Assembly: GCF_052113705.1 (NCBI RefSeq)
Contig: NZ_JBGQOG010000010.1
Location: 74,210-138,209 of the forward strand
Direction: 5' to 3'
Source: JBGQOG01 sp052113705
GTDB lineage: Bacteria > Pseudomonadota > Alphaproteobacteria > Rhodobacterales > Rhodobacteraceae
Length of the DNA: 64,000 nucleotides
In this document: one piece after another, positions 16,550 through 24,769 of the stretch
How positions within the stretch are numbered: the first letter of the stretch is position 1
How the letters are laid out: every line of letters begins with the position of its first letter
The notes under the pieces: generated by a model
What the model saw: only the letters and a program-made list of their open reading frames with translations
Database searches by the model: none
Told to the model about the DNA's origin: nothing
Program-made: the position numbers and the translations under genes

Positions 16550-17454
16550 AGCTGCTGCCCCAGATGCGCCGCGCCGCGCTCGGCGGCCAGCCGCATCTGA
16601 TGGGCCCGCTCGCGGAACCGCTCCCGGTCTGCGGCGGTGTATTCCCCGGCGCAGCGGTGACAGCAGACGCCCTCTTCAAACTCCGGGCGCAGCTTGTCCG
16701 CAACTGAGAGCGGACGGCGGCAGGCGTGACAGGTGTCGTAATCGCCCTGCTTCAGGCCATGCCCCAGACTGACCCTGCTGTCGAAGACAAAGCATTGCCC
16801 CTGCCAGAGGCTCTCTTCCTCGGGGACCTCTTCCAGATACTTCAGGATGCCGCCCTTGAGGTGGTAGACCTCTTCGATGCCCTGACCGAGCAGGAAATTC
16901 GTCGATTTCTCGCAGCGGATGCCGCCGGTGCAGAACATCGCCACGCGCTTGTTGTGAAAGCGCTCGGCATTCTCTTCCCACCATTTCGGGAAATCGCGGA
17001 AGGACCGCGTGCCGGGATCAACCGCGCCCTCGAAGGTGCCGATCTCAACCTCGTAATCATTGCGGGTGTCGATCACCACCACATCCGGCGCCTGAATGAG
17101 CGCGTTCCATTCGGCGGGCTGCACATAATGGCCCACCGCCGCGCGCGGATCGACATCGGGCTGGCCCATCGTCACGATCTCGCGCTTCAGCCGCACCTTC
17201 ATCCGGCCAAAGGGCATGGTCGCGGCGGGGCTTTCCTTCCACTCAAAATCCGCACAGCCCGGCAGGGCGCGAATATGCGCCAGCACCGCGTCAATGCCAT
17301 TGCGGCTGCCCGCGATGGTGCCGTTGATCCCCTCCCCGGCGATCAGGAGCGATCCGCGCACGCCCTCGGCTTCGGCCAGGGCCTGCAAGGGTGCGATCAA
17401 CGCGGCGGGGTCCGCAAAGCGGGTGAAATGATAGAGCGCGGCAACGGTAAACAT
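16546..17454 (-). CDS. trhO: tRNA uridine(34) hydroxylase (TrhO/YceA, rhodanese-like)
   Basis: A 302-residue UPF0176 protein. An N-terminal acylphosphatase-like domain (FTVAALYHFTRF...LIAGEGINGTIAG) is followed by a rhodanese domain (VVVIDTRNDYEVEIGTF; catalytic Cys in MFCTGGIRCEKS) and a C-terminal Cys-rich segment (CHACRRPLS, CCHRCAGEY). The family makes 5-hydroxyuridine at the tRNA wobble position, an oxygen-dependent route. The start at 17454 has AGGAG about eight bases upstream. It is divergent from pncA. Confidence 0.93.
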   Translation of the reverse strand: MFTVAALYHFTRFADPAALIAPLQALAEAEGVRGSLLIAGEGINGTIAGSRNGIDAVLAHIRALPGCADFEWKESPAATMPFGRMKVRLKREIVTMGQPDVDPRAAVGHYVQPAEWNALIQAPDVVVIDTRNDYEVEIGTFEGAVDPGTRSFRDFPKWWEENAERFHNKRVAMFCTGGIRCEKSTNFLLGQGIEEVYHLKGGILKYLEEVPEEESLWQGQCFVFDSRVSLGHGLKQGDYDTCHACRRPLSVADKLRPEFEEGVCCHRCAGEYTAADRERFRERAHQMRLAAERGAAHLGQQL

Positions 17455-17529
17455 GCGCGCTCTCCTAGACCCGCGGCGCCTTTCCCGCAAGCGAAAGGAT
17501 GTCGCAGCGCTTTCCCTGCGCGGCCAGCG

Positions 17530-17558
17530 TTGACCTGCCGGGCGGCGGCCCCTACCGA
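17530..17558 (+). promoter_or_regulatory. Predicted pncA-pncB promoter
   Basis: TTGACC (17530-17535) and TACCGA (17553-17558) are 17 bases apart, 26 bases ahead of the pncA start. The -10 match is weak. Confidence 0.35.
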
Positions 17559-17583
17559 TAGGGAAACGGAAAGGCAGGCCCCC

Positions 17584-18189
17584 ATGCACCCCCATACCCA
17601 TGCGCTGATCGTCATCGACATGCAGAACGATTTTTGCCCCGGCGGCGCGCTGGCGGTGGCGGGCGGCGATGCGATCGTGGCGCAGATCAATGCGCTGATG
17701 GCGGATTTCCCGGTGGTGGTGCTGACGCAGGACTGGCATCCGGCGGATCACAGTTCCTTCGCGGTGAACCACCCCGGCGCGGCCGCTTTCACGCAGATCG
17801 AGATGCCCTATGGCCCGCAAACGCTCTGGCCCGCGCATTGCCTGCAAGGGACGGATGGCGCGGCCTTTCACCCGGATCTGGTGACCACCCCCGCCGATCT
17901 GGTGATCCGCAAGGGCATGAACCCCGCCATCGACAGCTATTCGGCGTTTTTCGAGAATGACCACACCACTTCCACCGGCCTCGCCGGGTATCTGCGCGAC
18001 CGCGGCGTGACCGCGCTGACCTTTACCGGCCTCGCGCTGGATTATTGCGTGGCCTGGTCGGCGATGGATGCCGCGCGCCTCGGCTTTGAGGTGACGGTGA
18101 TCGAGGCGGCCTGCCGCGCGATTGACCTGGACGGCTCGCTGGCCAAGGCACGGGAGGCGATGCTTGCGGCGGGGGTAAGGCTCGGCTGA
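17584..18189 (+). CDS. pncA: Nicotinamidase
   Basis: A 201-residue isochorismatase-fold enzyme deamidating nicotinamide to nicotinate for NAD salvage. The catalytic triad is visible as Asp in VIDMQNDFCPGG, Lys in VIRKGMNP and Cys in GLALDYCVAWS. The metal-binding residues are in TQDWHPADHSSF. It is followed 78 bases later by pncB, giving the complete Preiss-Handler entry steps. Confidence 0.95.
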   Translation: MHPHTHALIVIDMQNDFCPGGALAVAGGDAIVAQINALMADFPVVVLTQDWHPADHSSFAVNHPGAAAFTQIEMPYGPQTLWPAHCLQGTDGAAFHPDLVTTPADLVIRKGMNPAIDSYSAFFENDHTTSTGLAGYLRDRGVTALTFTGLALDYCVAWSAMDAARLGFEVTVIEAACRAIDLDGSLAKAREAMLAAGVRLG

Positions 18190-18267
18190 TCCTGCCCCGC
18201 GCAGGCTTCGGCTTGCCAATCCCCGATCCGGCCTGCTTTAACCGTCAGGCCTGAGGAGACATAGACC

Positions 18268-19560
18268 ATGGCCGATATTGCGACCCGCGTGCACAACCAC
18301 AAATGGAAGATCGACCCGATCGTGCGCTCGCTGATCGACACCGATTTCTACAAACTGCTGATGTGTCAGTCGGTGTTCCGCAACCGCCCGGAAACGCAGG
18401 TGGAATTCAGCCTGATCAACCGCAGCAAGACCATCCGTCTGGCCGAGCTGATTGATGAGGGCGAGCTGCGCGAACAGCTTGACCATGTGCGCAGCCTGCG
18501 GCTGGCGCGCGGCGAGAGCACCTGGCTGCGCGGCAATATGTTTTACGGCAAGCGGCAGATGTTCCGCCCCGACTTCATGGAATGGTTCGAGGGGTTGCGC
18601 CTGCCCGCCTATCATCTGGAAAAACACGACGGGCAATATGAGCTGACCTTTGAGGGCAGCTGGCCCGAGGTGATGCTCTGGGAGATCCCCGCGCTCTCGA
18701 TCCTGATGGAGCTGCGCAGCCGCGCGGTGCTGCGCGACATGGGGCGGTTTGAGCTGCAGGTGCTCTATGCCCGGGCGATGACCCGGCTCTGGGAAAAGAT
18801 CGAGAGCCTGCGGACGATTCCCGGCCTGAAGATCGCCGATTTCGGCACAAGGCGGCGGCATGGGTTCCTCTGGCAGGATTGGTGCGTGCAGGCGATGATG
18901 GAGGGGCTGGGCAGCGCCTTCACCGGCACCTCGAACTGTCTGATCGCCATGCGGCGCGACATCGAGGCGATCGGCACCAATGCGCATGAGCTGCCGATGA
19001 TCTATGCCGCACTGGCCGACAGCGATGCCGAGTTGCGCCAGGCCCCCTACCGGGTTCTGGCCGACTGGCAGGAAGAGCATGACGGCAATCTGCGCATCAT
19101 TCTGCCCGACACCTATGGCACCGAGGGGTTCCTGGCGGGCGCGCCCGATTGGCTGGCGGGCTGGACCGGCATCCGCATCGACAGCGGCGATCCGGCCACT
19201 GGCGCCGAAACCGCGATCCGCTGGTGGCAATCGCGCGGCGAAGATCCGCGCGAAAAGCTGGTGATCTTTTCTGACGGGCTGGATGTGGCCGAGATCCACG
19301 CCCTGCATGCGCGTTTCGTGGGGCGGGTGAAGGTCAGCTTTGGCTGGGGCACCTTGCTGACGAATGACTTTCGCGGGCTGGTTGCCGGGGATGCGCTGGC
19401 GCCGTTCAGCCTTGTCTGCAAGGCGGTGGCGGCAGATGGCCGCCCCACGGTCAAACTCTCGGACAATCCGGAAAAGGCGATGGGCCCCGCCGATCAGATC
19501 GCGCGCTACAAACGGGTGTTTGGCGTTGGCGCGCAGGCGCACCGCGAGGTGATCGTCTGA
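18268..19560 (+). CDS. pncB: Nicotinate phosphoribosyltransferase
   Basis: A 430-residue enzyme forming nicotinate mononucleotide from nicotinate, PRPP and ATP. Family motifs include DTDFYKLLMCQ near the N-terminus, EFSLINRSK, DFGTRRRHGFLWQ and FGWGTLLTNDF. The length is normal. It takes the product of the upstream pncA. GAGGAG lies 12-17 bases upstream of the ATG. A dispersed hairpin repeat follows it. Confidence 0.96.
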   Translation: MADIATRVHNHKWKIDPIVRSLIDTDFYKLLMCQSVFRNRPETQVEFSLINRSKTIRLAELIDEGELREQLDHVRSLRLARGESTWLRGNMFYGKRQMFRPDFMEWFEGLRLPAYHLEKHDGQYELTFEGSWPEVMLWEIPALSILMELRSRAVLRDMGRFELQVLYARAMTRLWEKIESLRTIPGLKIADFGTRRRHGFLWQDWCVQAMMEGLGSAFTGTSNCLIAMRRDIEAIGTNAHELPMIYAALADSDAELRQAPYRVLADWQEEHDGNLRIILPDTYGTEGFLAGAPDWLAGWTGIRIDSGDPATGAETAIRWWQSRGEDPREKLVIFSDGLDVAEIHALHARFVGRVKVSFGWGTLLTNDFRGLVAGDALAPFSLVCKAVAADGRPTVKLSDNPEKAMGPADQIARYKRVFGVGAQAHREVIV

Positions 19561-19609
19561 CGCCCCCGCCCCGCCGTTCCGCGAACGGTGCGGGCGGAAG
19601 CCTCCGGCG

Positions 19610-19632
19610 GGGATATTTGGGATCAGGCAAAG
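19610..19632. repeat. Rhodobacteraceal intergenic repeat, copy 2
   Basis: GCCTCCGGCG followed by GGGATATTTG and GGATCAGGCAAAG. It differs from copy 1 at one base in 23 and again lies between convergent genes (pncB and pit). It probably marks a bidirectional transcription end. Confidence 0.7.
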
Positions 19633-19645
19633 CCCGGGCGCGGGG

Positions 19646-21118
19646 TCAGGTGGTGATCGCGCGCAGGATCACAAAGATCAGCGCCGAGAGTGCGGCGGAG
19701 GCAGGCACGGTGATCACCCAGGCCGCCGCCACCGACATGAAATGCGACCGGCGCACCAGCTTGCGCCGGCGCCGCTCTTCCGGGGCGACGGGTTTCCCCT
19801 TGGACAGGCCCAGCGCGCGGGCGCGCCGCTCGGCATGCCATTCGCGGAAGAAGCCCACGCCAAAGATCGCGCCGACCGCGATATGGGTCGAGCTGACGGG
19901 CAGCCCCAGCCAGCTGGCCAGAATGACCGTCACCGCCGCCGAGAGCGCCACGCAATAGGCGCGCATCGGGTTGAGCTTGGTGATCTCGGACCCCACCAGC
20001 CGGATCAGCCGCGGCCCGAACAGCATCAGCCCCATCGAGATGCCCAGCGCGCCCATCAGCATCACCCAGCTGGGGATGTCGACCTTGGCGGCGATATCGC
20101 CCTCTTGCACCGCATGCACGATGGCCGCCAGCGGGCCGACCGCATTGGCCACATCATTCGCCCCATGCGCAAAGGAGAGCAGCGCCGCCGAGATCACCAG
20201 CGGCAGGGCAAAGAGTTTCTTCAGCGATTTCTTGCGGTTTTCAACGCCTTCGGACTGCCGCCGGATCATCGGCACCGAAAGCGCCCAGAACGCGAGGCCC
20301 GCCAAAAGCCCGATCAGCAGGCCGGTGCCCAGCGTGATATCAAAGATCTTTTTCAGGCCCTTGATCGCCAGATAGGTGGCAAAGGTTCCCGCCATGACGC
20401 CGATCAGCACCGGCACCCAAAGGCGCGCCGCCGCGATCTTGTCCTCGACATACATGATCCGCGCCTTGATGAAGGCGAGGCACGCCGCCGCGATCACCCC
20501 GCCCATCACCGGCGAGATCACCCAGCTTGCCGCGATTTGCGCAATGGCGGGCCAGTTCACGGCGCCAAAGCCTGCCGCCACGATCCCCGCGCCGACAACG
20601 CCGCCCACCACCGAATGCGTGGTCGAGACCGGTGCGCCCAGCATGGTGGCCAGGTTGATCCAGAGCGCCGCCGCCAAGAGCGAGGCCATCATCAGCCAGA
20701 CGAAACTGGCCGCATCCGGCACCGCCGCCGGACTGACGATCCCGGAGGAGATGGTGCCCACCACATCGCCGCCCGCGAGCAGTGCCCCCGCCGTCTCGAA
20801 CACCGCCGCAATCGCCAGCGCGCCGCCCATGGTCAGCGCATTGGCACCAACCGCAGGCCCCATGTTGTTGGCCACATCATTGGCGCCGATGTTCAGCGCC
20901 ATATAGGCACCGATCGCCGCCGCCGCGATCACCAGAATGGCCCCCGGCTCGCCGCCCACAAAGGCCGTGGCCACGAGGGCAACCAGCACGATAAAGGCCA
21001 GCGCGATCCCCGGTGCCACCAGCGGCCGCGCCACGAAATGCGTCGCATCCTCCAGCTGCCCGATGCGGCTGAGGTCCTTATCGAGGGTTTTCCACTGGTT
21101 CACCGGCGGCTGGGCCAT
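19646..21118 (-). CDS. pit: Inorganic phosphate transporter, Pit/PNaS family
   Basis: A 490-residue multi-pass permease for phosphate (probably metal-phosphate with protons). The duplicated family signatures are both present: GANDVANNMGPAVGAN in the first half and HGANDVANAVGPLAA in the second, with a charged loop between them. The roughly 50-residue N-terminal extension before the first helix is common in alphaproteobacterial members. No pap/DUF47 partner gene is adjacent. A CTGT-rich inverted repeat lies just upstream of the start. Confidence 0.92.
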   Translation of the reverse strand: MAQPPVNQWKTLDKDLSRIGQLEDATHFVARPLVAPGIALAFIVLVALVATAFVGGEPGAILVIAAAAIGAYMALNIGANDVANNMGPAVGANALTMGGALAIAAVFETAGALLAGGDVVGTISSGIVSPAAVPDAASFVWLMMASLLAAALWINLATMLGAPVSTTHSVVGGVVGAGIVAAGFGAVNWPAIAQIAASWVISPVMGGVIAAACLAFIKARIMYVEDKIAAARLWVPVLIGVMAGTFATYLAIKGLKKIFDITLGTGLLIGLLAGLAFWALSVPMIRRQSEGVENRKKSLKKLFALPLVISAALLSFAHGANDVANAVGPLAAIVHAVQEGDIAAKVDIPSWVMLMGALGISMGLMLFGPRLIRLVGSEITKLNPMRAYCVALSAAVTVILASWLGLPVSSTHIAVGAIFGVGFFREWHAERRARALGLSKGKPVAPEERRRRKLVRRSHFMSVAAAWVITVPASAALSALIFVILRAITT

Positions 21119-21185
21119 GTCGCGCCTCTGTCATCATTTCGTTACAGTTGCGGCGAGGTATCGGGTTTGCCCCAGCAAAACAACC

Positions 21186-21647
21186 TCATTTCAGGGGAAA
21201 GTGACTGTCTATTCCGGCAATCAGGCGTTTCAATCCGGGCTCACCCACCAGTGCCGCCGCCTCCTCCGGGCTGACCCAGCGCAATTTCCGCCGGCCCGCT
21301 TCGGGATGGTCCTCGCGCAGGCGTTTGACGGTCAGCGCAAAGACCTGCACCTCGCAATAAAGCGCCAAGCCGTTGTCGCGTTCCTTCATGTAATGGTAGC
21401 TGCCGAGCGCTTTGGGATGGATCGCGCCGTTCACCCCAGCCTCTTCCCAGGCCTCCTGCTGCGCGGCCGCGGCCAGGCTTTTGCCGCGCATCGGCCAGCC
21501 TTTGGGGATGATCCAGCGCCCGGTGCCCAGACTGGAAATCAGCAGCACCTCGGTTTGCCCGCGATTTTTGCGCAGACACAGCGCCCCCACCTGCAGATGC
21601 GGCGGCTTGTTGAACATCCGTGTCAGTTTTTGAAACATGCTACCCAT
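21186..21647 (-). CDS. NUDIX hydrolase
   Basis: A 153-residue Nudix protein of the diphosphoinositol-polyphosphate-like group (GRWIIPKGWPMRGKS). The Nudix box spans residues about 50-72 and keeps the metal-binding Glu residues of QQEAWEEAGV. It has Lys in place of the first Glu and Gln in place of the Arg, so it is a divergent box. The substrate is unknown (nucleotide polyphosphate or sugar nucleotide). The ATG overlaps the kinase stop (TAATG), with GGAGG six bases ahead, so it is the last gene of the arfB operon. Confidence 0.88.
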   Translation of the reverse strand: MGSMFQKLTRMFNKPPHLQVGALCLRKNRGQTEVLLISSLGTGRWIIPKGWPMRGKSLAAAAQQEAWEEAGVNGAIHPKALGSYHYMKERDNGLALYCEVQVFALTVKRLREDHPEAGRRKLRWVSPEEAAALVGEPGLKRLIAGIDSHFPLK

Positions 21648-22612
21648 TACATACCTCCCACGGCGGATCCGTCCAGAAAATGCCCGGCCAGTCTGACCGC
21701 CCGGCGCGTATAGAGCAATTGGCGCGGATCGTCTTGTGCCGCCCGGCTGGCGATCCAGCCGACCGAGGCGAAACAGCGCAACATCACGAAAAACGTCAGA
21801 TCCTGCAGCGTCGGCGCAGGCTGCCCCCCGCCGCGCGCCGCGGTGTAACCCGCCAGCAGCGCCTCGGCGCGAGCGGTCAGGCCCGGCTCCTCCAGCCCCT
21901 GCACCAAGGCTGTGCCAAGGTCATAGAGCCGGTAGCCCATGCCACCATCGTCGAAATCGATCAACGCCAGACCCTCGGGGCCGACCAGAACATTCTCGCG
22001 CAGCAGATCGGCATGGATCGGGCCGTAGTCGGCCACGGTGGCCAGCCGTCTCTTGGCCGCCTCGCGCGCGGCGAGGATCTGCCCGCGCTCTGGCTCCGAA
22101 AAGCCCGGATGCTCCCAAAACCGCCCCCAGAGCGGTTCAGCGCCCAAAAGCCCCTCGGCATTCCACTGCGGGCGGTTCAGCACCAGCCCGTCGCTCGCCG
22201 TATGCATTCGTGCGGCCAGCGCACCCAGCGCCCGCATCTGCGCGGCCTGCACAGGGACCGGCTGCGGCAACGGCGTGTCGGCCCGCCCCAGCGCCACGCC
22301 CTCCAGCCAGGAGACGCAAGAGATCTGCCGGTCGCCCTCTTCATAAAGCCAACTGCCCTCCGGCCGGGCAATGGGCTGCGGCACCGGCACTCCGGCGCGG
22401 GTCAGATGCGTCATGAACTGCAATTCCGCCGCGATGCCCGCCGCCGATTGATAGCCGCGCCGGTGCAGCCGCAGCGCCGCGCGCCCCTGCGGCAGATCCA
22501 CCTGAAACACCGTGTTCTCGCGCCGCGTCACCAGCCGCGCAGATCCCGCTCCGCCCCAGGCGCGCAGGGCGCGGTCGGCCATGTCCTGCGCTTCGGCGGG
22601 GGTTTCGCTCAT
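21647..22612 (-). CDS. Aminoglycoside-phosphotransferase-like small-molecule kinase
   Basis: A 321-residue APH/choline-kinase-fold protein. The catalytic loop is GPIHADLLRENVLV (base Asp) and the metal-binding Asp is in LALIDFDDGGMGYRLYDLG. Relatives include homoserine kinase type II and hydroxylysine kinase. The start at 22612 overlaps the aminotransferase stop (ATGA). The tight pairing with a class III PLP enzyme suggests it phosphorylates an amino alcohol or hydroxy-amino acid that the PLP enzyme then handles, as for human HYKK and PHYKPL. That pathway link is inference. Confidence 0.82.
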   Translation of the reverse strand: MSETPAEAQDMADRALRAWGGAGSARLVTRRENTVFQVDLPQGRAALRLHRRGYQSAAGIAAELQFMTHLTRAGVPVPQPIARPEGSWLYEEGDRQISCVSWLEGVALGRADTPLPQPVPVQAAQMRALGALAARMHTASDGLVLNRPQWNAEGLLGAEPLWGRFWEHPGFSEPERGQILAAREAAKRRLATVADYGPIHADLLRENVLVGPEGLALIDFDDGGMGYRLYDLGTALVQGLEEPGLTARAEALLAGYTAARGGGQPAPTLQDLTFFVMLRCFASVGWIASRAAQDDPRQLLYTRRAVRLAGHFLDGSAVGGM

Positions 22613-23877
22613 GCGGGGATCTCCGCCAGAACCTGCGCCAGCTCCGCCACCGCGAAATCCATATCGGCGCGGGTGATCGGCATCGGCGGCCGCAGCTTCA
22701 GGATATGCTGCGCGCGACCCACACGGCCCAGGAGGACGCCGCGCGCGCGCATCGCCTCCACCACCCGGCCGCAGAACTCGCTGGCCGGTTGCCCGTCCCG
22801 CGCGAATTCCACCGCAAAGAACAGGCCGCGCCCGCGCACATCGGCAATCAGCGGATGCGAGAGCTGCTGCATCAGGCCCAGCGCATGGGCCCCGACATCG
22901 GCGGCATTCGCCACCAGCCCCTCGGCCTCCAGTGCCTCCAGCGTCGCCAAAGCGGCGGCACAAGACACCGGATTGCCGCCAAAGGTGTTGAAATAGCCAA
23001 ACGCAGTGCGAAAGGCCGCCATGATATCAGGCCGCGTCACCACGGCCCCCACCGGATGCCCATTGGCCATCGGCTTGCCCAAAGTCACCACATCGGGCGC
23101 AAAACCCAAATGCTCATGCCCCCACCAGTGGCGGCCAAGGCGGCCAAAACCCGGCTGCACCTCATCACACAGGATCAGCCCGCCCGCCCGGCGCACCACC
23201 TCAACGGTCGGATCAAGGAACCCCGGCCCCACCTCGGGCAGCCCCTCATTGGCGAAGGCGGGGCAAAGCATCAGCCCGGCAAAGCCATGGCCCGATGCCT
23301 CCAGCTCTGCAATCGCTTGCGCCACACCCTCGGCAAAGGCCTGTGGCTGCGCGGCCAGACTGCCGCCCAGCGGCGCGAGGCTGTCGGGGGCGGGCACCCG
23401 GCGGATATGGCCCGGCCATCCGCCGATCGGCGGGCGGCGGGTCGAGAGATGCGCCACCGCCGTCGTATTGCCGTGATAGGTGTTGTCGGTGGCGATAAAG
23501 CCGGTTTTGCCGGTCACCGCCTGTGCCATGCGCAATGCGATGTCATTCGCCTCAGAGCCGGTGCAGACCATGATCAACTGGCTGAGATCATGGCCGAATT
23601 TCGCCACCAGCCGCTCGCCATAGTTCAGGATGCCCTCATGCAGATAGCGGGTATGGGTGTTCAGCCGCGCCGCCTGCTCCGCAATGGCCGCCACCACGGC
23701 GGGATGGCAATGGCCCAGATGCGGCACGTTGTTGTAGCAATCGAGATAGCGCCGCCCCGAAGCATCCCAGAGCCAGACGCCCTCTCCCCGCACGATATGC
23801 ACCGGATCGTCGTAGAAGGTGGGAACATTCGGCCCCAAAAGCCGCGCGCGCCGCGCGATCAGATCACTCGTCATCAT
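22609..23877 (-). CDS. Class III aminotransferase (AGXT2L/phospho-lyase-like)
   Basis: A 422-residue PLP enzyme with the class III layout. The Schiff-base Lys is in VVTLGKPMANGHPVGAVV, the cofactor Asp in GLILCDEVQPGFGRLG, and substrate-loop motifs CYNNVPHLGHCHP and CTGSEANDIALRMA are present. These are typical of the AGXT2-like group that includes ethanolamine-phosphate and phosphohydroxylysine phospho-lyases, as well as ordinary omega-aminotransferases. It overlaps arfB upstream by 14 bases and the kinase downstream by 4 bases. Two adjacent ATGs (23877 and 23874) could start it. Confidence 0.86.
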   Translation of the reverse strand: MMTSDLIARRARLLGPNVPTFYDDPVHIVRGEGVWLWDASGRRYLDCYNNVPHLGHCHPAVVAAIAEQAARLNTHTRYLHEGILNYGERLVAKFGHDLSQLIMVCTGSEANDIALRMAQAVTGKTGFIATDNTYHGNTTAVAHLSTRRPPIGGWPGHIRRVPAPDSLAPLGGSLAAQPQAFAEGVAQAIAELEASGHGFAGLMLCPAFANEGLPEVGPGFLDPTVEVVRRAGGLILCDEVQPGFGRLGRHWWGHEHLGFAPDVVTLGKPMANGHPVGAVVTRPDIMAAFRTAFGYFNTFGGNPVSCAAALATLEALEAEGLVANAADVGAHALGLMQQLSHPLIADVRGRGLFFAVEFARDGQPASEFCGRVVEAMRARGVLLGRVGRAQHILKLRPPMPITRADMDFAVAELAQVLAEIPA

Positions 23878-24286
23878 CCACTTTCCCGCGCAGCGATTTC
23901 ACCGTGCCGCGCACGGATTTCGCCTGCAACCGCCGCCGCTGACTGCCCAAGGTGGGCTTGGTCGCGATCCGGCGTTTCGGCGCCACCAGCGCCGCCTGCA
24001 CCAGCTCGACCAGTCGCTGGCGCGCCAATTCGCGGTTGCGCGCCTGAGAGCGGGTCTCTTCTGCCCGGATCAGGATTGCGCCATCCAGCGTCCAGCGCCG
24101 CCCGGCCAGCCGCTTCAGCCGCGCCTTGACCGCGGGCGGCAGATGCGGCGAGCGTTCGGCCTCAAACCGCAGCTCGACCGCCGTCTCCACCTTGTTCACA
24201 TTCTGCCCGCCCGGCCCCTGAGAGCGGGTGAAATTCTCGCTCATCTCCCAATCGGCGAGATGGATGGTGTCGGAAATCCTGAGCAT
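23864..24286 (-). CDS. arfB: Alternative ribosome-rescue factor ArfB
   Basis: A 140-residue peptidyl-tRNA hydrolase of the RF1-like YaeJ/ArfB family that releases nascent chains from ribosomes stalled without a stop codon. The catalytic GGQ lies in SQGPGGQNVNKVETAVELRF, and the C-terminal tail is basic (KPTLGSQRRRLQAKSVRG), as needed for insertion into the empty mRNA channel. The start at 24286 (MLRISDTI) fits family length, although the Shine-Dalgarno is weak. It is the first gene of a four-gene operon with metabolic genes. Confidence 0.93.
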   Translation of the reverse strand: MLRISDTIHLADWEMSENFTRSQGPGGQNVNKVETAVELRFEAERSPHLPPAVKARLKRLAGRRWTLDGAILIRAEETRSQARNRELARQRLVELVQAALVAPKRRIATKPTLGSQRRRLQAKSVRGTVKSLRGKVDDDE

Positions 24287-24511
24287 GGGCGACCGGGTGG
24301 TCCTTTGGGACGAAAGGGCAGCTGCGGCCCGAAAGGCAGGGGCGCGCAAAAGGAGTGCCGGGCGGCGACAAACGCGGGATGGTGCGGCGCTGGCCTGCCC
24401 GACGGGGCGCATGACAGGTAACATTCGGGGCGCAACAATCCAGTGGCGGCCCGACATTCTGGCAAAATCCCGCCGCGCGAAAGGGTCAGCCAGGGCGGCC
24501 GCCCGTTGCGC

Positions 24512-24538
24512 AGAAAGGGCCGCTCTTACGAGCGGCCC
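24512..24538 (-). terminator. Rho-independent terminator
   Basis: 9-bp stem GGGCCGCTC / GAGCGGCCC (24517-24525 with 24530-24538), loop of four. The minus strand continues TTTCTG. It ends the candidate RNA unit. Confidence 0.8.
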
Positions 24539-24618
24539 CCGAGATCTACGGAGATGGTCCGGTTAGGGGTCTGGCGATCCACCGGCCCAGTTGAAGTTCA
24601 GAACCTTCGGGACTGCCC

Positions 24619-24675
24619 TCAGGTCACGGCCCCTCCAACTGTCCCGAAACCTGTCTCCAATATCACTCTAGACAC
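24619..24675 (-). CDS. Possible 18-codon peptide within structured RNA
   Basis: GTG start seven bases after a perfect AAGGAGG, encoding a short peptide ending GTVGGAVT and then TGA. The ribosome site is among the best in the window, yet the ORF overlaps the paired segments of the candidate RNA. It may be a regulatory or leader peptide, or the Shine-Dalgarno match may be a structural element of a noncoding RNA. Confidence 0.35.
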   Translation of the reverse strand: MSRVILETGFGTVGGAVT

Positions 24676-24769
24676 TGGACCACCTCCTTTCAATGCGTTG
24701 CCGTTATAAGCAAGCCTGACACAGATTTTGTGGTTGTCAAAACTTTTTACGCAACGGCTTGCTCAAGTT

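Larger units (their letters stand above)
24512..24700 (-). ncRNA. Candidate structured RNA or leader transcript
   Basis: Read on the minus strand, this unit has AAAGGAGGTGGTCC, a short ORF, and many complementary blocks: TTCGGGAC with GTCCCGAA, CAGTTG with CAACTG, GGTCC with GGACC, GGAGA with TCTCC. It ends in a strong terminator. This nested pairing is what a folded RNA of about 180 nt would show. TTGACA (reverse of 24735-24740) lies upstream, but a matching -10 is not clear. I do not recognise it as 6S, SRP, tmRNA or RNase P RNA. Confidence 0.5.
24287..24769. other. 483-base intergenic region with RNA-like unit
   Basis: No ordinary protein gene is supported. 24290-24510 shows nothing clear apart from the arfB upstream region. 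24512-24760 holds a minus-strand unit with a -35-like TTGACA, strong Shine-Dalgarno, an 18-codon ORF, several paired segments and a terminator. Confidence 0.7.

Noticed and set aside
24443..24709. 88-codon plus-strand frame in the gap near 24.6 kb
   Set aside because: It runs antisense through the terminator and paired segments of the candidate RNA, lacks a ribosome site and has no recognisable domain.
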